Translations under genes and position numbers: made by a program
In this document: one piece after another, positions 17,114 to 25,734 of the stretch
Numbering within the stretch: position 1 is the first letter of the stretch
How the letters are laid out: every line of letters starts with the position of its first letter
The notes under the pieces: model-generated
Told to the model about the DNA's origin: nothing
Databases searched by the model: none
Seen by the model: the letters and a program-made list of their open reading frames with translations, nothing else
Source: Acidobacteriota bacterium
Lineage (GTDB): Bacteria; Acidobacteriota; Terriglobia; Bryobacterales; Bryobacteraceae
DNA length: 41,906 nucleotides
NCBI GenBank assembly: GCA_026394055.1
Contig: JAPKYZ010000019.1
Coordinates: 1 to 41,906 of the forward strand
Direction of reading: 5' to 3'

Positions 17114-18730
17114 CTATTCGCGGCCCGCGGTTTCCAGTGCCAGCGCCCGCTGCCGTTGCCAAGCCAGCTTGCCCTTGTACTCTTCGATCAGCGTCGTCAC
17201 GCCGGCCCAGTAGTAGCCAGCGACGAAGATCAACAGAAAGGGGACGGCCAGGAAGTTGTAGGTGTCGATGGCGAAACCCACCATGAACACGAAATAGGTA
17301 CCAGCGGCCAGTTCAAGGTAGGGCAGAAGGCCAGAGCGGCTCTTGTAGGCAGTCTTGACGGCCACCTTTTGCGAGCCCGAGATGGCGTACTTGGGCGTGC
17401 GCGCAAACGCGGTGGAGACGCCAAGCACAGCTTCAAAAAACGCCTTAGTGTTCGAGAGCGTCAGCGCGACACCTGCCGCCATCAGGGCAGGCATGAAGAA
17501 GATGGTGCGCTTCCAGTTGTTGGGGTAGAGCACCCGCTGGGCGGTGAGATAAAAGGCGGAGATCGACCAGAAAGAGGCCACAATCAGCGGCAGGTCGATG
17601 TAGAGCATCTGCATCCAGCCCATGTAGAACCGGCAGATCATCACCGGCAGCATCAGCGCCGACACGATCAGCATCAACGGGTAGGAGATGTTGGGCGTCA
17701 GGTGGAATACCGCTTCCACCTTGTTGCGCACCGGCGCATCGGACTTCAAGATGTCGCGCAGCAGCTTGATCGCCACCTGCGTCAACCCCTTGGCCCAGCG
17801 CGATTGCTGCACCTGGAAGCCGTAGGTATCGACAGGCAGTTCCGACAAGCATTCGACATCGGGGCGGTAGACAAACTTCCAGCCCTTCAACTGCGCGCGA
17901 TAGCTCAGGTCGGAATCTTCGGTCAACGTGTCATGCTGCCAGCCACCGGCGTCTTCGATCATCGAGACGCGTAGCAGCCCGGCCGTGCCGTTGAAGTTGA
18001 AGTAGAGCCCGCTGCCCGCGCGCGCCACATGCTCCAGCGCAAAGTGGCCGTCGAGCAGAATGGTCTGCACTTCGGTGAGGAGGTTGTAGTCGCGATTGAG
18101 GTACGTCCAGCGCGTTTGCACGACGCCCACTTGCGGGTCAGAGAAGTGATGGATCGTCCTTTCGAGAAAATCGACCGGCGGCAGGAAGTCGGCGTCGAAC
18201 ACCGCAACAATTTCGCCCGTCGCTGTACGGAGGCCTTCCTGCAGCGCGCCCGCCTTGTAGCCGTGGCGGTTGGTGCGGTGCACATACTCGATCGGGTGGC
18301 CCATGGCCTGATAGCGGGCCACCAGCGCTTCGGTGAACGGATGCGTCTCGTCGGTGGAATCGTCCAGCACCTGGATCTGCAGCAGCTCGCGCGGGTAGCG
18401 GACCTTCACCGACTCTTCAATCAGCCGCTCCACCACGTAGCGCTCGTTGTAGAGCGGCAGCTGGATGGTCACCTTCGGCAGTTGGGTGTACTGCGTGGCC
18501 GATTGGGTGGGGATGTTCTTTTTGTACTTGAAGTAGCCGTGGATGACGTGATAGCGATGGCAGCCGTAGATGGCCAGGATGGTGAGGGTAAAGAAGTAGG
18601 GCCCCATCAGCGCCCAATCAAACCACGACAGCTGGTGAATGCCGGCGAACGTATCGTCGAACAACAGGTTGACCAATTGGTCCGACGACGAGGCCGCGAA
18701 CAGAAACGCGGGTAGGGCGCTGGATATCAT
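17114..18730 (-). CDS. Processive-type family 2 glycosyltransferase (cellulose-synthase-like)
   Basis: An inner-membrane enzyme of ~538 residues from the ATG at 18730; an in-frame codon at 18823 would overlap the divergent gene and adds a charged, non-membrane stretch. One or two N-terminal membrane helices precede the GT-A domain, which shows L-P-L-Y-N-E-R, L-D-D-S-T-D-E, the metal-binding D-A-D (in A-V-F-D-A-D-F-L-P-P), the acceptor/base motif T-E-D (L-T-E-D-S-D-L-S-Y-R) and Q-x-x-R-W (Q-Q-S-R-W-A-K-G). About four C-terminal helices follow. This set is the D,D,D,QxxRW signature of polymer-forming or glucosylceramide-synthase-like GT2 enzymes. No PilZ domain is seen. The sugar and product are unknown. 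It is divergent from a GT87-like gene. Confidence 0.9.
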   Translation of the reverse strand: MISSALPAFLFAASSSDQLVNLLFDDTFAGIHQLSWFDWALMGPYFFTLTILAIYGCHRYHVIHGYFKYKKNIPTQSATQYTQLPKVTIQLPLYNERYVVERLIEESVKVRYPRELLQIQVLDDSTDETHPFTEALVARYQAMGHPIEYVHRTNRHGYKAGALQEGLRTATGEIVAVFDADFLPPVDFLERTIHHFSDPQVGVVQTRWTYLNRDYNLLTEVQTILLDGHFALEHVARAGSGLYFNFNGTAGLLRVSMIEDAGGWQHDTLTEDSDLSYRAQLKGWKFVYRPDVECLSELPVDTYGFQVQQSRWAKGLTQVAIKLLRDILKSDAPVRNKVEAVFHLTPNISYPLMLIVSALMLPVMICRFYMGWMQMLYIDLPLIVASFWSISAFYLTAQRVLYPNNWKRTIFFMPALMAAGVALTLSNTKAFFEAVLGVSTAFARTPKYAISGSQKVAVKTAYKSRSGLLPYLELAAGTYFVFMVGFAIDTYNFLAVPFLLIFVAGYYWAGVTTLIEEYKGKLAWQRQRALALETAGRE

Positions 18731-18793
18731 GTAGGAACGATTGTAATCTTCTTTGGGCTGACCGGCATCATCCTCGAAGCACTCTGGCTCGGA

Positions 18794-19939
18794 GTGCTCC
18801 AGTTCGGCGACCTCCGGGATCATATTCCGGAGGCGGTCGGCTTACTTTTGGGTCTCCATTCAGTATATCTGGCGGCCGTGTGGTTTGCCCTCCGCCATCC
18901 CCCGCCCCGCTGGCTGGTGGCCGCCGGAGCGATTGTGTTCCGGTTGACGATGGCTCCGCAAGCGCCATCACTGTCGGATGATCTGTTCCGGTACTCGTTT
19001 GAAGGCCGCGTCCAATCCCAAGGCGGCAACCCCTACCGCGCCCGCCCGGCGGACCCGCCGTGGAAGCCGCTTGCCGATCCACGAACACCGGGCGCAGATT
19101 TCCGCGCGGTCTACGGGCCACTGGTTGAGCTCACTGAATGGGCCGCGTGGCAGTGGCCCAAGGCACCGGCGATCGTGGCCGATCTGCTGGTGTTGCTGCT
19201 GGTGGCGCGATGGCTGCCGCAGCGCTGGCTGATCTATGCGTGGTCTCCGCTGCCGGTGCTCGAGTTTTGGGGGCAGGGCCACAACGATGCGTGGGTGGTG
19301 CTGGCGCTGGTGGTGGCGCTCTATGGCCGAGAGAGTCGCGCGGGCCTGTGCCTGGGCGTAGCCGCGGCGGCCAAATGGTGGCCGCTGGCGTTGCTGCCCG
19401 CCTTTCAGCGTCAGGGCCGCGTGAAGTGGCGGGACTACGTACTCGCTCCGGCGGTGGTGCTCGTGTTGCTGGCCTGGTATCTCCCGGGCCTGGAGTGGAG
19501 CAACGCCCAATTCCTGTCCGGCTTTCTGGGTGGCTGGCGCAACAACGACAGCGTCTATGGCGTGCTGCTGTGGCTGATGGGCGATGCCGACCGGGCAAAG
19601 TATCTGGCGTTTGCGTTGTTCGCCGCGGCCAGCCTGCTGCTCAAGAAGCCGCTGTGGGTGGTGGTGGCCATGCTGGCGGTGTCGGGCAATGTGCACCCGT
19701 GGTATTTGAGTTGGCTGCTGCCGTTTTTGCTGGCCGAGCCGGTGCTCGCACTTCTCGTTTGGGCCGCCCTGATGCCGCTCGCCTATGAGGCTGTAATCGG
19801 CTGGCACATTCTGGGCGAGTGGCGGCCGTTGGCGGAAAATCGGTGGTGGATCTATGGACCGGTGATGCTGACGGCGGCCGTTTCCTGGGTGTGCCGCGAT
19901 AGGTTCCGCTTGACTTCCCGTTCCGGACCACTAGAATAA
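18794..19939 (+). CDS. GT87/GT-C-like membrane glycosyltransferase
   Basis: A 381-residue polytopic protein with about ten hydrophobic segments. Near residue 60 it carries S-D-D-L-F-R-Y-S-F-E-G-R followed by G-G-N-P-Y, a loop typical of polyprenyl-phosphate-sugar-dependent GT-C mannosyltransferases of the GT87/DUF2029 type. Also seen are F-W-G-Q-G-H-N-D-A-W and A-A-A-K-W-W-P-L in later loops. These enzymes add mannose or similar sugars on the periplasmic face. The GTG at 18794 is the first usable start after a stop at 18713, although the intervening codons encode a hydrophobic stretch, so a non-standard upstream start is possible. It diverges from the GT2 gene, which suggests a common glycan pathway. 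Confidence 0.82.
   Translation: MLQFGDLRDHIPEAVGLLLGLHSVYLAAVWFALRHPPPRWLVAAGAIVFRLTMAPQAPSLSDDLFRYSFEGRVQSQGGNPYRARPADPPWKPLADPRTPGADFRAVYGPLVELTEWAAWQWPKAPAIVADLLVLLLVARWLPQRWLIYAWSPLPVLEFWGQGHNDAWVVLALVVALYGRESRAGLCLGVAAAAKWWPLALLPAFQRQGRVKWRDYVLAPAVVLVLLAWYLPGLEWSNAQFLSGFLGGWRNNDSVYGVLLWLMGDADRAKYLAFALFAAASLLLKKPLWVVVAMLAVSGNVHPWYLSWLLPFLLAEPVLALLVWAALMPLAYEAVIGWHILGEWRPLAENRWWIYGPVMLTAAVSWVCRDRFRLTSRSGPLE
19910..19937 (+). promoter_or_regulatory. Sigma-70-type promoter of the small zinc-ribbon gene
   Basis: TTGACT (19910-19915) and TAGAAT (19932-19937) are separated by 16 bp. The predicted transcription start is ~10 nt before the ATG at 19954. The -10 box overlaps the stop codon of the upstream gene. 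This is the best two-box promoter I found in the window. Confidence 0.65.
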
Positions 19940-19953
19940 TCCATATTGCTTCT

Positions 19954-20106
19954 ATGACTTCAGGGTGCGCCCACCCCCGGACAGAGTTCATCTACCGCGA
20001 GGATGGGGTTGATTACGTCAGGTGCTTAGGTTGTGGTCAGGTCTTTGAGGCCGAGGATCTGGACGCGGCGCCAGTGGCCGACGACGAGACTGACGATACT
20101 GCCTAG
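19954..20106 (+). CDS. Small (50-aa) zinc-ribbon-like protein
   Basis: ATG 19954 to TAG 20104-20106 encodes 50 residues. The first half has C5 and H7 (G-C-A-H-P) and then C24-x-x-C27 (R-C-L-G-C-G-Q-V-F), spaced like a single zinc ribbon with three Cys and one His. The second half is very acidic (E-A-E-D-L-D, A-D-D-E-T-D-D-T-A). A good promoter sits directly upstream. It is too short for most length cut-offs but has a well-placed promoter and a coherent motif. The role is unknown; small zinc ribbons often bind nucleic acid or act as accessory subunits. It precedes the repeat-protein gene by about 96 bp. Confidence 0.7.
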   Translation: MTSGCAHPRTEFIYREDGVDYVRCLGCGQVFEAEDLDAAPVADDETDDTA

Positions 20107-20202
20107 GGTTCGCGTTGATCTGGGGTCCGCTGGCGGGTGCGCCGGGACCGCGGGGAGAGGCCCATGCCTCGCTCTCGCCTGCATCTCGAGGAGGCCGAAG
20201 GA

Positions 20203-20853
20203 ATGGCGGTCGTCAGCAAGAAACTATCACCCGAACCGGCCAGCGATGGCCCCGGTGGTACGAATGCGGTAAAACGGAGGGAGACAACTTCGGCGCCAGG
20301 CTCCGGCCGGCGCACGGAGAAGGATCCTTCTCATATGACCCCGGCCCATGTATCATCCCGTCCCAGCCGGCCCGATTCTGCCGGCGACCCCGCCAGTTTG
20401 CAGACAGGCCAATTTGAGCAAGCGATGACGCTGTTCCGCAGCGGCCAGTTTCAACCGGCCCGCGATCTGTTTGCTCAAGTGGCCGAAGGCCCCAGCCGCG
20501 ACATCTCCTTTTCCGCCAAGATGCACATCCGCATGTGCGAAAAGCGGATGGAGCAAGCGGCCCCGGTGCTGGAAACCGCCGACGACCACTACAATTTCGG
20601 TGTGGCCCTGACCAATCAGCGCCGCCTCAGCGACGCCGCCCAGCAGTTGGAGCAGGCCCTGAAGATGAAGGACGTCAGCCATTACCACTACGCTTTGGGC
20701 TTCTGCCTGGCCCTTTCCGGCGACTCCGCTGCGGCCATCGCCCACACCAAACGCGCTATTGAGATGGATCCGGCCAGCCGTACCGCGCTCCGCAACGACT
20801 CGGAATTTGTGGCCGCCCTCGGCAACTCGAACGTACAGGCGATCCTCCGCTAA
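20203..20853 (+). CDS. Tetratricopeptide-repeat-like protein
   Basis: The ATG at 20203 is favoured because AGGAGG lies 8 nt upstream; earlier in-frame starts (20137, 20164) lack such a site. It gives 216 residues. Residues ~1-65 are low-complexity and rich in Ser, Pro and Lys. The rest holds TPR-like helical repeats: F-E-Q-A-M-T-L-F-R-S-G-Q-F-Q-P-A-R-D-L-F, N-F-G-V-A-L-T-N-Q-R-R-L-S-D-A-A-Q-Q-L, and Y-A-L-G-F-C-L-A-L-S-G-D-S-A-A-A. No signal peptide is evident, so it is probably a cytoplasmic scaffold. It ends 9 bp before yvcK, consistent with one operon. A specific partner cannot be named. Confidence 0.8.
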   Translation: MAVVSKKLSPEPASDGPGGTNAVKRRETTSAPGSGRRTEKDPSHMTPAHVSSRPSRPDSAGDPASLQTGQFEQAMTLFRSGQFQPARDLFAQVAEGPSRDISFSAKMHIRMCEKRMEQAAPVLETADDHYNFGVALTNQRRLSDAAQQLEQALKMKDVSHYHYALGFCLALSGDSAAAIAHTKRAIEMDPASRTALRNDSEFVAALGNSNVQAILR

Positions 20854-20862
20854 CCCTGCCTC

Positions 20863-21873
20863 ATGAATTCTCCCCTGCGCATCGTCGCCCTGGGCGGCGG
20901 CACCGGCCTGTCGTCTCTGCTGTCCGGGTTGAAGAGCTACTCCTACCTGCTGCCCTTTGCCGCCGACCGGCCCACCGCCGACATCACGGCCATCGTCACG
21001 GTGACCGATGATGGCGGCAGCTCCGGCCGTCTCCGCCGCGAGTTCGACGTCCTGCCCCCGGGCGATATCCGCAACTGCATGGTGGCGCTCTCGGAAGACG
21101 ACGACTTGTTATCGCAGCTGTTCCAATACCGCTTCGCCGCGGGCCGGGGCTTGAAAGGACACAGCTTCGGCAACCTCTTTCTCACCGCGCTCACCGACGT
21201 GACGGGCGACTTTCTGAAGGCCATCCGCGTGTCGTCGGAAGTACTCGCGATCCTGGGCCGCATCTATCCTTCGACCCGCTCCAATGTCGTGCTCGAGGCC
21301 GAACTGGCCAGTGGCGAGCGGGTGCTGGGTGAATCGAAGATTGGCCGCGTCAAGGAACGGATTCACCAGATCCGCCTGAAGCCCAAGCGCGTCAAGCCGC
21401 TGAAAGAAGCCCTGGCCGCGATTGAGGCGGCGGACCTGATCACGCTAGGCCCGGGGTCGCTCTACACCAGCGTCATCCCCAATCTGCTGGTGACGGGAAT
21501 CCCGAAGGCGATCCGTGAGTCCAGAGCGACCAAGGCTTACTTCTCGAACCTGATGTGGCAGCCCTGGGAAACCATGCACTACTCCGCGGCTGACCACGTG
21601 GCGGCCATTGAGCAGCATGGCGGCAAAGGCCTGGTCGATTGCGCGATCGTCAACACCCGCCACATTGGCGGCGAGCGGCGGCGTCTCTATGCGGCGGAAA
21701 AGGTCTACCCCGTAGTGGTGGACCGGCCTCGCCTGGAGGCGATGGGCGTCGAGGTGATCGGCCTGAACATGCTGGCCAAAGGCGAAAAGGTCCGCCACGA
21801 TCCGGTAGCCGCCGCGGCCGTAGCGATGGAGTTAGCCCAGAAGTCCCGCTTGCGCCGGGCCGCCCAAGCCTAG
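20863..21873 (+). CDS. yvcK: YvcK/GlmR-type (CofD-like) regulatory protein
   Basis: A 336-residue cytoplasmic protein of the YvcK family (CofD-like fold). In Firmicutes and Mycobacterium it supports cell-wall precursor synthesis during growth on gluconeogenic carbon and binds UDP-sugars. Family marks are A-L-G-G-G-T-G-L-S-S-L-L at the N-terminus, V-T-V-T-D-D-G-G-S-S-G-R-L-R, P-P-G-D-I-R-N-C, G-H-S-F-G-N-L-F and L-G-P-G-S-L-Y-T-S-V-I-P-N-L. The length is normal. No SD sequence is seen; the start is 9 bp from the stop of the repeat-protein gene, so translational coupling is likely. The usual neighbours (rapZ, whiA) are absent, as expected outside Gram-positives. Confidence 0.93.
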   Translation: MNSPLRIVALGGGTGLSSLLSGLKSYSYLLPFAADRPTADITAIVTVTDDGGSSGRLRREFDVLPPGDIRNCMVALSEDDDLLSQLFQYRFAAGRGLKGHSFGNLFLTALTDVTGDFLKAIRVSSEVLAILGRIYPSTRSNVVLEAELASGERVLGESKIGRVKERIHQIRLKPKRVKPLKEALAAIEAADLITLGPGSLYTSVIPNLLVTGIPKAIRESRATKAYFSNLMWQPWETMHYSAADHVAAIEQHGGKGLVDCAIVNTRHIGGERRRLYAAEKVYPVVVDRPRLEAMGVEVIGLNMLAKGEKVRHDPVAAAAVAMELAQKSRLRRAAQA

Positions 21874-21910
21874 CGCCTGGCTGCGTTACGTCAGAAGGCG
21901 CACGCCTCAA

Positions 21911-22052
21911 ACCGAGCCCCGACCCGCAGGAGGGGCCTTTCCCATAGCAGCCACCTGCTGAACTAGCTCGGCGGCCCTAGATCGAATTGAGGCTCGAATT
22001 GGGGCGTTTCAGCGCTTTGAGGGCAGGCCCCTCCTGCGGGTTGGGGCTCGGT
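21911..22052. repeat. 28-bp inverted repeat with 86-bp spacer between convergent genes
   Basis: The arms 21911-21938 and 22025-22052 are inverted copies with a single mismatch (21921 versus 22042), GC-rich with a core CCCGCAGGAGGGGCC. They lie between the ends of yvcK (plus) and the metal-binding protein gene (minus). They could be the termini of a small non-autonomous element (MITE) or a large bidirectional terminator. No target-site duplication was recognised, and no copy of the core was found elsewhere in the window. Confidence 0.75.
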
Positions 22053-22107
22053 ACGGCGGCTGATGTCGTTGAAGCACCTGCGATTCTTCCGGGCGGTGCA
22101 GAACTAT

Positions 22108-23046
22108 CTAGAGCGGCTTGACGTCCAGCTCAAACGCGGCGGAGTTGACCAGTCCAGCACGCTCAAACTGCACCCAGACCTTGTGACGGCCTGGGCGCGG
22201 GAAGATCACGTTGAACTGCATGCGCGCGCCTCCATCAGCGATAAACGGATGCGTGTGGATCAGGTCCACGGTGTCGGCGCTGGCCACCAGCACATGGCCC
22301 CAGGCTCCGAGCCAAGGCGTCAAGTCCGTGGCCGGGTTGAGCGTGAAGTAGAGCCGGGTCTTCTCACCCGCAATCGCTTGGCCCGGCTCCGTCGCGAACT
22401 CGACCGTGGTGTTGGAAGACAGCGGAGCGATAGCCGTGTTCGCTTTGCCCGCTGCAACGTAGAGCGTCTTCACCGTCAGCTGCGGCGTGGCGCCCAACGG
22501 ATAGTAGTCTGCCATCAGCCGATAGAGACCGGGCTTCGGGAAGGTCCACTTCAAGGTGAACTCCGCCGGGCCGCCCACCACGGGCGGTTCCGGATGCTCA
22601 TGCGCGAAGACCGAAAGATCCTCACTGACGACAAACAGATGGAACGGCCTTTCGTGGATCAGTTCAAAGTCGCGGACGGGCTTTTGGGTCTTGGGGTGGA
22701 TGACAGCCAGCCGGAGCTCGGCAGGCTCGCCCGCGCGAACGGGGCGCGGAGCCGTCGCCAGATCGACCCGGAACTCCATCGGGTCCGGTAGCCCAGCCAG
22801 CAGCTTCATGCCGCAGCGCGGGCACTTACCCGGACCTTTGGCGCGGACTTCCGGGTCCATGGGACAGACAAACTCCACCGGCTTTTCCGGCGGATCTTCG
22901 CCGGGGCCGGGCTTCGTCGCTTGCTGCGCTTCCAGAGTGCTGGCCGCCGCCAGAAGTGGGGCGGCCAACAGAGGAGCGATCAGCGGGCTAGCAAGCACTG
23001 TGCGCCGCGAAACGGTTCGAGCTACTGGGCGGGTTCGAAGGGCCAT
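22108..23046 (-). CDS. Exported heavy-metal-binding-domain protein
   Basis: A 312-residue protein from the ATG at 23046. The N-terminus has an S-R-R-T-V-L twin-arginine-like motif before a hydrophobic stretch of Leu/Ala/Pro, suggesting Tat or Sec export. Residues ~55-80 form the short heavy-metal-binding domain Y/F-V-C-P-M-D-P-E-V with G-K-C-P-R-C-G-M-K-L, also found in copper-efflux proteins. Residues ~85-312 are beta-rich, with many His and Met residues (H-E-R-P-F-H-L, F-A-H-E-H-P-E, H-T-H-P-F). This suggests a periplasmic copper- or silver-binding protein. The start overlaps the 3' end of the SDR gene by 25 bp; longer in-frame starts would overlap it much more. It converges on yvcK across an inverted repeat. 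Confidence 0.83.
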   Translation of the reverse strand: MALRTRPVARTVSRRTVLASPLIAPLLAAPLLAAASTLEAQQATKPGPGEDPPEKPVEFVCPMDPEVRAKGPGKCPRCGMKLLAGLPDPMEFRVDLATAPRPVRAGEPAELRLAVIHPKTQKPVRDFELIHERPFHLFVVSEDLSVFAHEHPEPPVVGGPAEFTLKWTFPKPGLYRLMADYYPLGATPQLTVKTLYVAAGKANTAIAPLSSNTTVEFATEPGQAIAGEKTRLYFTLNPATDLTPWLGAWGHVLVASADTVDLIHTHPFIADGGARMQFNVIFPRPGRHKVWVQFERAGLVNSAAFELDVKPL

Positions 23047-23798
23047 ACTGCGGTGGTGGAATAGCCGCCGTCGACGTAGATTGTCTGGCCGGTGATGTAG
23101 TCCGATCCGGCGGAAGACAAAAACACCGCCAGCGGGGCGATATCTTCTGGACGGCCCATCCGCGGATTCGGTTGCGCTCCGGCCAGCCAGTTGGCCATGA
23201 TCGGAGCCTTCCACATTTCGCGATTGAGGTCGGTCAAAATGAAGCCCGGCGCGATGCAGTTCACCTGGATGTTGTGCTTGCCCCATTCGGCCGCCATCAC
23301 GCGGGTCAAGCCACCGATGGCGCTCTTGGTGATGGCGTAGGGGGCCAGATACGGCAGGCCGAGACCCGAGGTGAGGCTGCCGATGTGGATCACCTTGCCG
23401 CCTTCGCCACGAGCAATCATCTTGGCGCCCACCTTCTGGCAGAGGCGGAAGATGCCGTGCAGGTTGGTCTGCAGGATGCGGTCGTACTCTTCGGGCGAAT
23501 AGCTTTCGATCTTCTGGCGCGAGTTGGTGCCCGCTACGTTGATCAGGATGTCCAGGTCCCCGGCGGCTTCCGCAATCGCGTCCACCGATTCGTTGTTCAT
23601 CATGTCCAGCGGCAGGACACTGGCTTTGAAGCCTTGCGCCGTCAGAGCTTCGGCTTCAGTTTTCAGCTGGGGGAGAGAGCGCGCGGCCAGGATCGTATCC
23701 GCGCCCGCCTCCGCCACGGCTTTGGCGATGGCCAAGCCAATTCCGCGGCTGGCGCCGGCAATCAGGGCTCGCTTGCCCTTAAGTGAGAAGAGATTCAC
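23022..23798 (-). CDS. Short-chain dehydrogenase/reductase (SDR)
   Basis: A 258-residue classical SDR using NAD(P)H. It has the glycine-rich A-G-A-S-R-G-I-G nucleotide-binding motif (residues ~15-22), N-V-A-G in place of N-A-A-G near 88, the catalytic S...Y-x-x-x-K (I-G-S-L-T-S then Y-A-I-T-K), and the C-terminal I-T-G-Q-T-I-Y-V-D-G-G. Overall it resembles gluconate 5-dehydrogenase or 3-oxoacyl-ACP reductase relatives, but the substrate cannot be assigned. It starts with GTG at 23798, with TACGAT 6 nt upstream (leaderless-type arrangement). The last 25 bp overlap the downstream metal-binding gene. Confidence 0.88.
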   Translation of the reverse strand: MNLFSLKGKRALIAGASRGIGLAIAKAVAEAGADTILAARSLPQLKTEAEALTAQGFKASVLPLDMMNNESVDAIAEAAGDLDILINVAGTNSRQKIESYSPEEYDRILQTNLHGIFRLCQKVGAKMIARGEGGKVIHIGSLTSGLGLPYLAPYAITKSAIGGLTRVMAAEWGKHNIQVNCIAPGFILTDLNREMWKAPIMANWLAGAQPNPRMGRPEDIAPLAVFLSSAGSDYITGQTIYVDGGYSTTAVWPFEPAQ

Positions 23799-23804
23799 CC
23801 TCGC

Positions 23805-23810
23805 ATCGTA
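23805..23810 (-). promoter_or_regulatory. Possible -10 box of the SDR gene
   Basis: TACGAT on the minus strand, 6 nt before the GTG at 23798. It matches the TANNNT pattern seen before other genes here, but no -35 box is clear. Confidence 0.3.
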
Positions 23811-23849
23811 TCAAGAGAGCCGCTCGGGTTAACAGCAGCGTCGGGTGAT

Positions 23850-24545
<696 letters not shown>

Positions 24546-24550
24546 GGGGC

Positions 24551-25651
24551 TTAGTCGTAGGCCAACGCGTCAATGGCATCCTGCGTGGCGGCCTTCCAGG
24601 CCGGGTAGAGCGTACCCAGCAGCGCGCCCACCAGCGAAATGCCCATACAGATCAACCACCATTCCGGCATCACCTTCTGTTGCAGCGAGGCCGGCACCAG
24701 CGTCATGATCAGCCAGCGGGAAACAAAGCTCAAGCCGATGCCGACGATGGAACCAAAGAACGCCAGCACCGCCGTCTCCCGCAGCAGGATGTTGAGGATA
24801 TAGCTGGGTGAGGCGCCGATCGCTTTCAGTACGCCAATCTCACGCGTGCGTTCCAGCACCGCGGTGTACATCGAGAGAAACACCACCAGGAAGCCGATCA
24901 CAATGCCCAGGCCGATGATCACCCAGATAAACGCCTTCAGGCCCGGCAGGTTATTCACCGAAAACATGGACACCAGTTCCGAGGTGGAATAGATGCCGTA
25001 CTCTTTCAGCGCCGGCGTCCCTTTTAGGCCTGCGATGATCGACTGAGTTTCGGTTTCGTTGTCCGCCTGCAAGTAGATCTGGCTCAGCTTGCCCTGATTC
25101 GATTCGAGCTCCTGCAGCACCGGCAGTTGCACAAACAGCCGCGCCAGCTTGCCCGATTCAACAATGCCGCAGACGCGCCACGTGCGGTTGATCAACTTGA
25201 TCTGCTGGCCCACTTTCAGCTTGCCCTGGCGGGCGTAGTGCTCATCGACGATCAGGTCGTCGGCCGCCTGAAAAGGGCCGCCCGAGAGATAGTTGAAGCC
25301 GCCGCTCATCGAGGAGAAGGTGGCTAGGTCAATGCCGGTCACTGATTCCGGGAACACCAGCGGATGCACCACCGTGCCGGTGACGATCTTGACGTGGGGC
25401 AGCTTGCCAAAATATTCGAGCAGCTTTTCCGGCATCGGCGCGTTGCTCAAGGTTAAGGCCGAGCTTCCCGGAGGCCGGATGATGATGTCCGCGCCCACGC
25501 CACGCGCGCGGCGCGCCGACTCTTCCAGCATGCCGTAGCTTAGACCTACCAGCGTCAACACCATGGTCACTTCGATGCCGATGGCGACCATGCTCAGAAA
25601 CGTGCGGACGGGGCGGTGCTTCAGGTTTTCAATTACCAGCTTGTTGATCAA
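24551..25651 (-). CDS. ABC transporter permease, FtsX/MacB family
   Basis: A 366-residue inner-membrane protein with the MacB layout. One N-terminal helix (residues ~15-38; F-L-S-M-V-A-I-G-I-E-V-T-M-V-L-T) is followed by a periplasmic domain of ~200 residues and three C-terminal helices. E-R-T-R-E-I-G-V-L-K-A-I-G-A-S near 270 is the hallmark cytoplasmic coupling loop of FtsX-type permeases. It pairs with the ATPase immediately downstream. No HlyD-type adaptor is encoded nearby, so the exported substrate is open. Upstream (25681-25696) is a small GGGCG/CGCCC hairpin in an 83-bp gap. Confidence 0.9.
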   Translation of the reverse strand: MINKLVIENLKHRPVRTFLSMVAIGIEVTMVLTLVGLSYGMLEESARRARGVGADIIIRPPGSSALTLSNAPMPEKLLEYFGKLPHVKIVTGTVVHPLVFPESVTGIDLATFSSMSGGFNYLSGGPFQAADDLIVDEHYARQGKLKVGQQIKLINRTWRVCGIVESGKLARLFVQLPVLQELESNQGKLSQIYLQADNETETQSIIAGLKGTPALKEYGIYSTSELVSMFSVNNLPGLKAFIWVIIGLGIVIGFLVVFLSMYTAVLERTREIGVLKAIGASPSYILNILLRETAVLAFFGSIVGIGLSFVSRWLIMTLVPASLQQKVMPEWWLICMGISLVGALLGTLYPAWKAATQDAIDALAYD

Positions 25652-25734
25652 TGCAAAGTCTCTTGCGGAATCCGTCTAGCGGGCGCGAGAACGCCCCTGG
25701 GCCGAGCACAACGTCGACACCCTAGTGTAGCCGT

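Noticed and set aside
25681..25696. GGGCG/CGCCC hairpin in the gap upstream of the ABC permease as a terminator
   Set aside because: Short stem without a U-tract on either strand; mentioned only as context.
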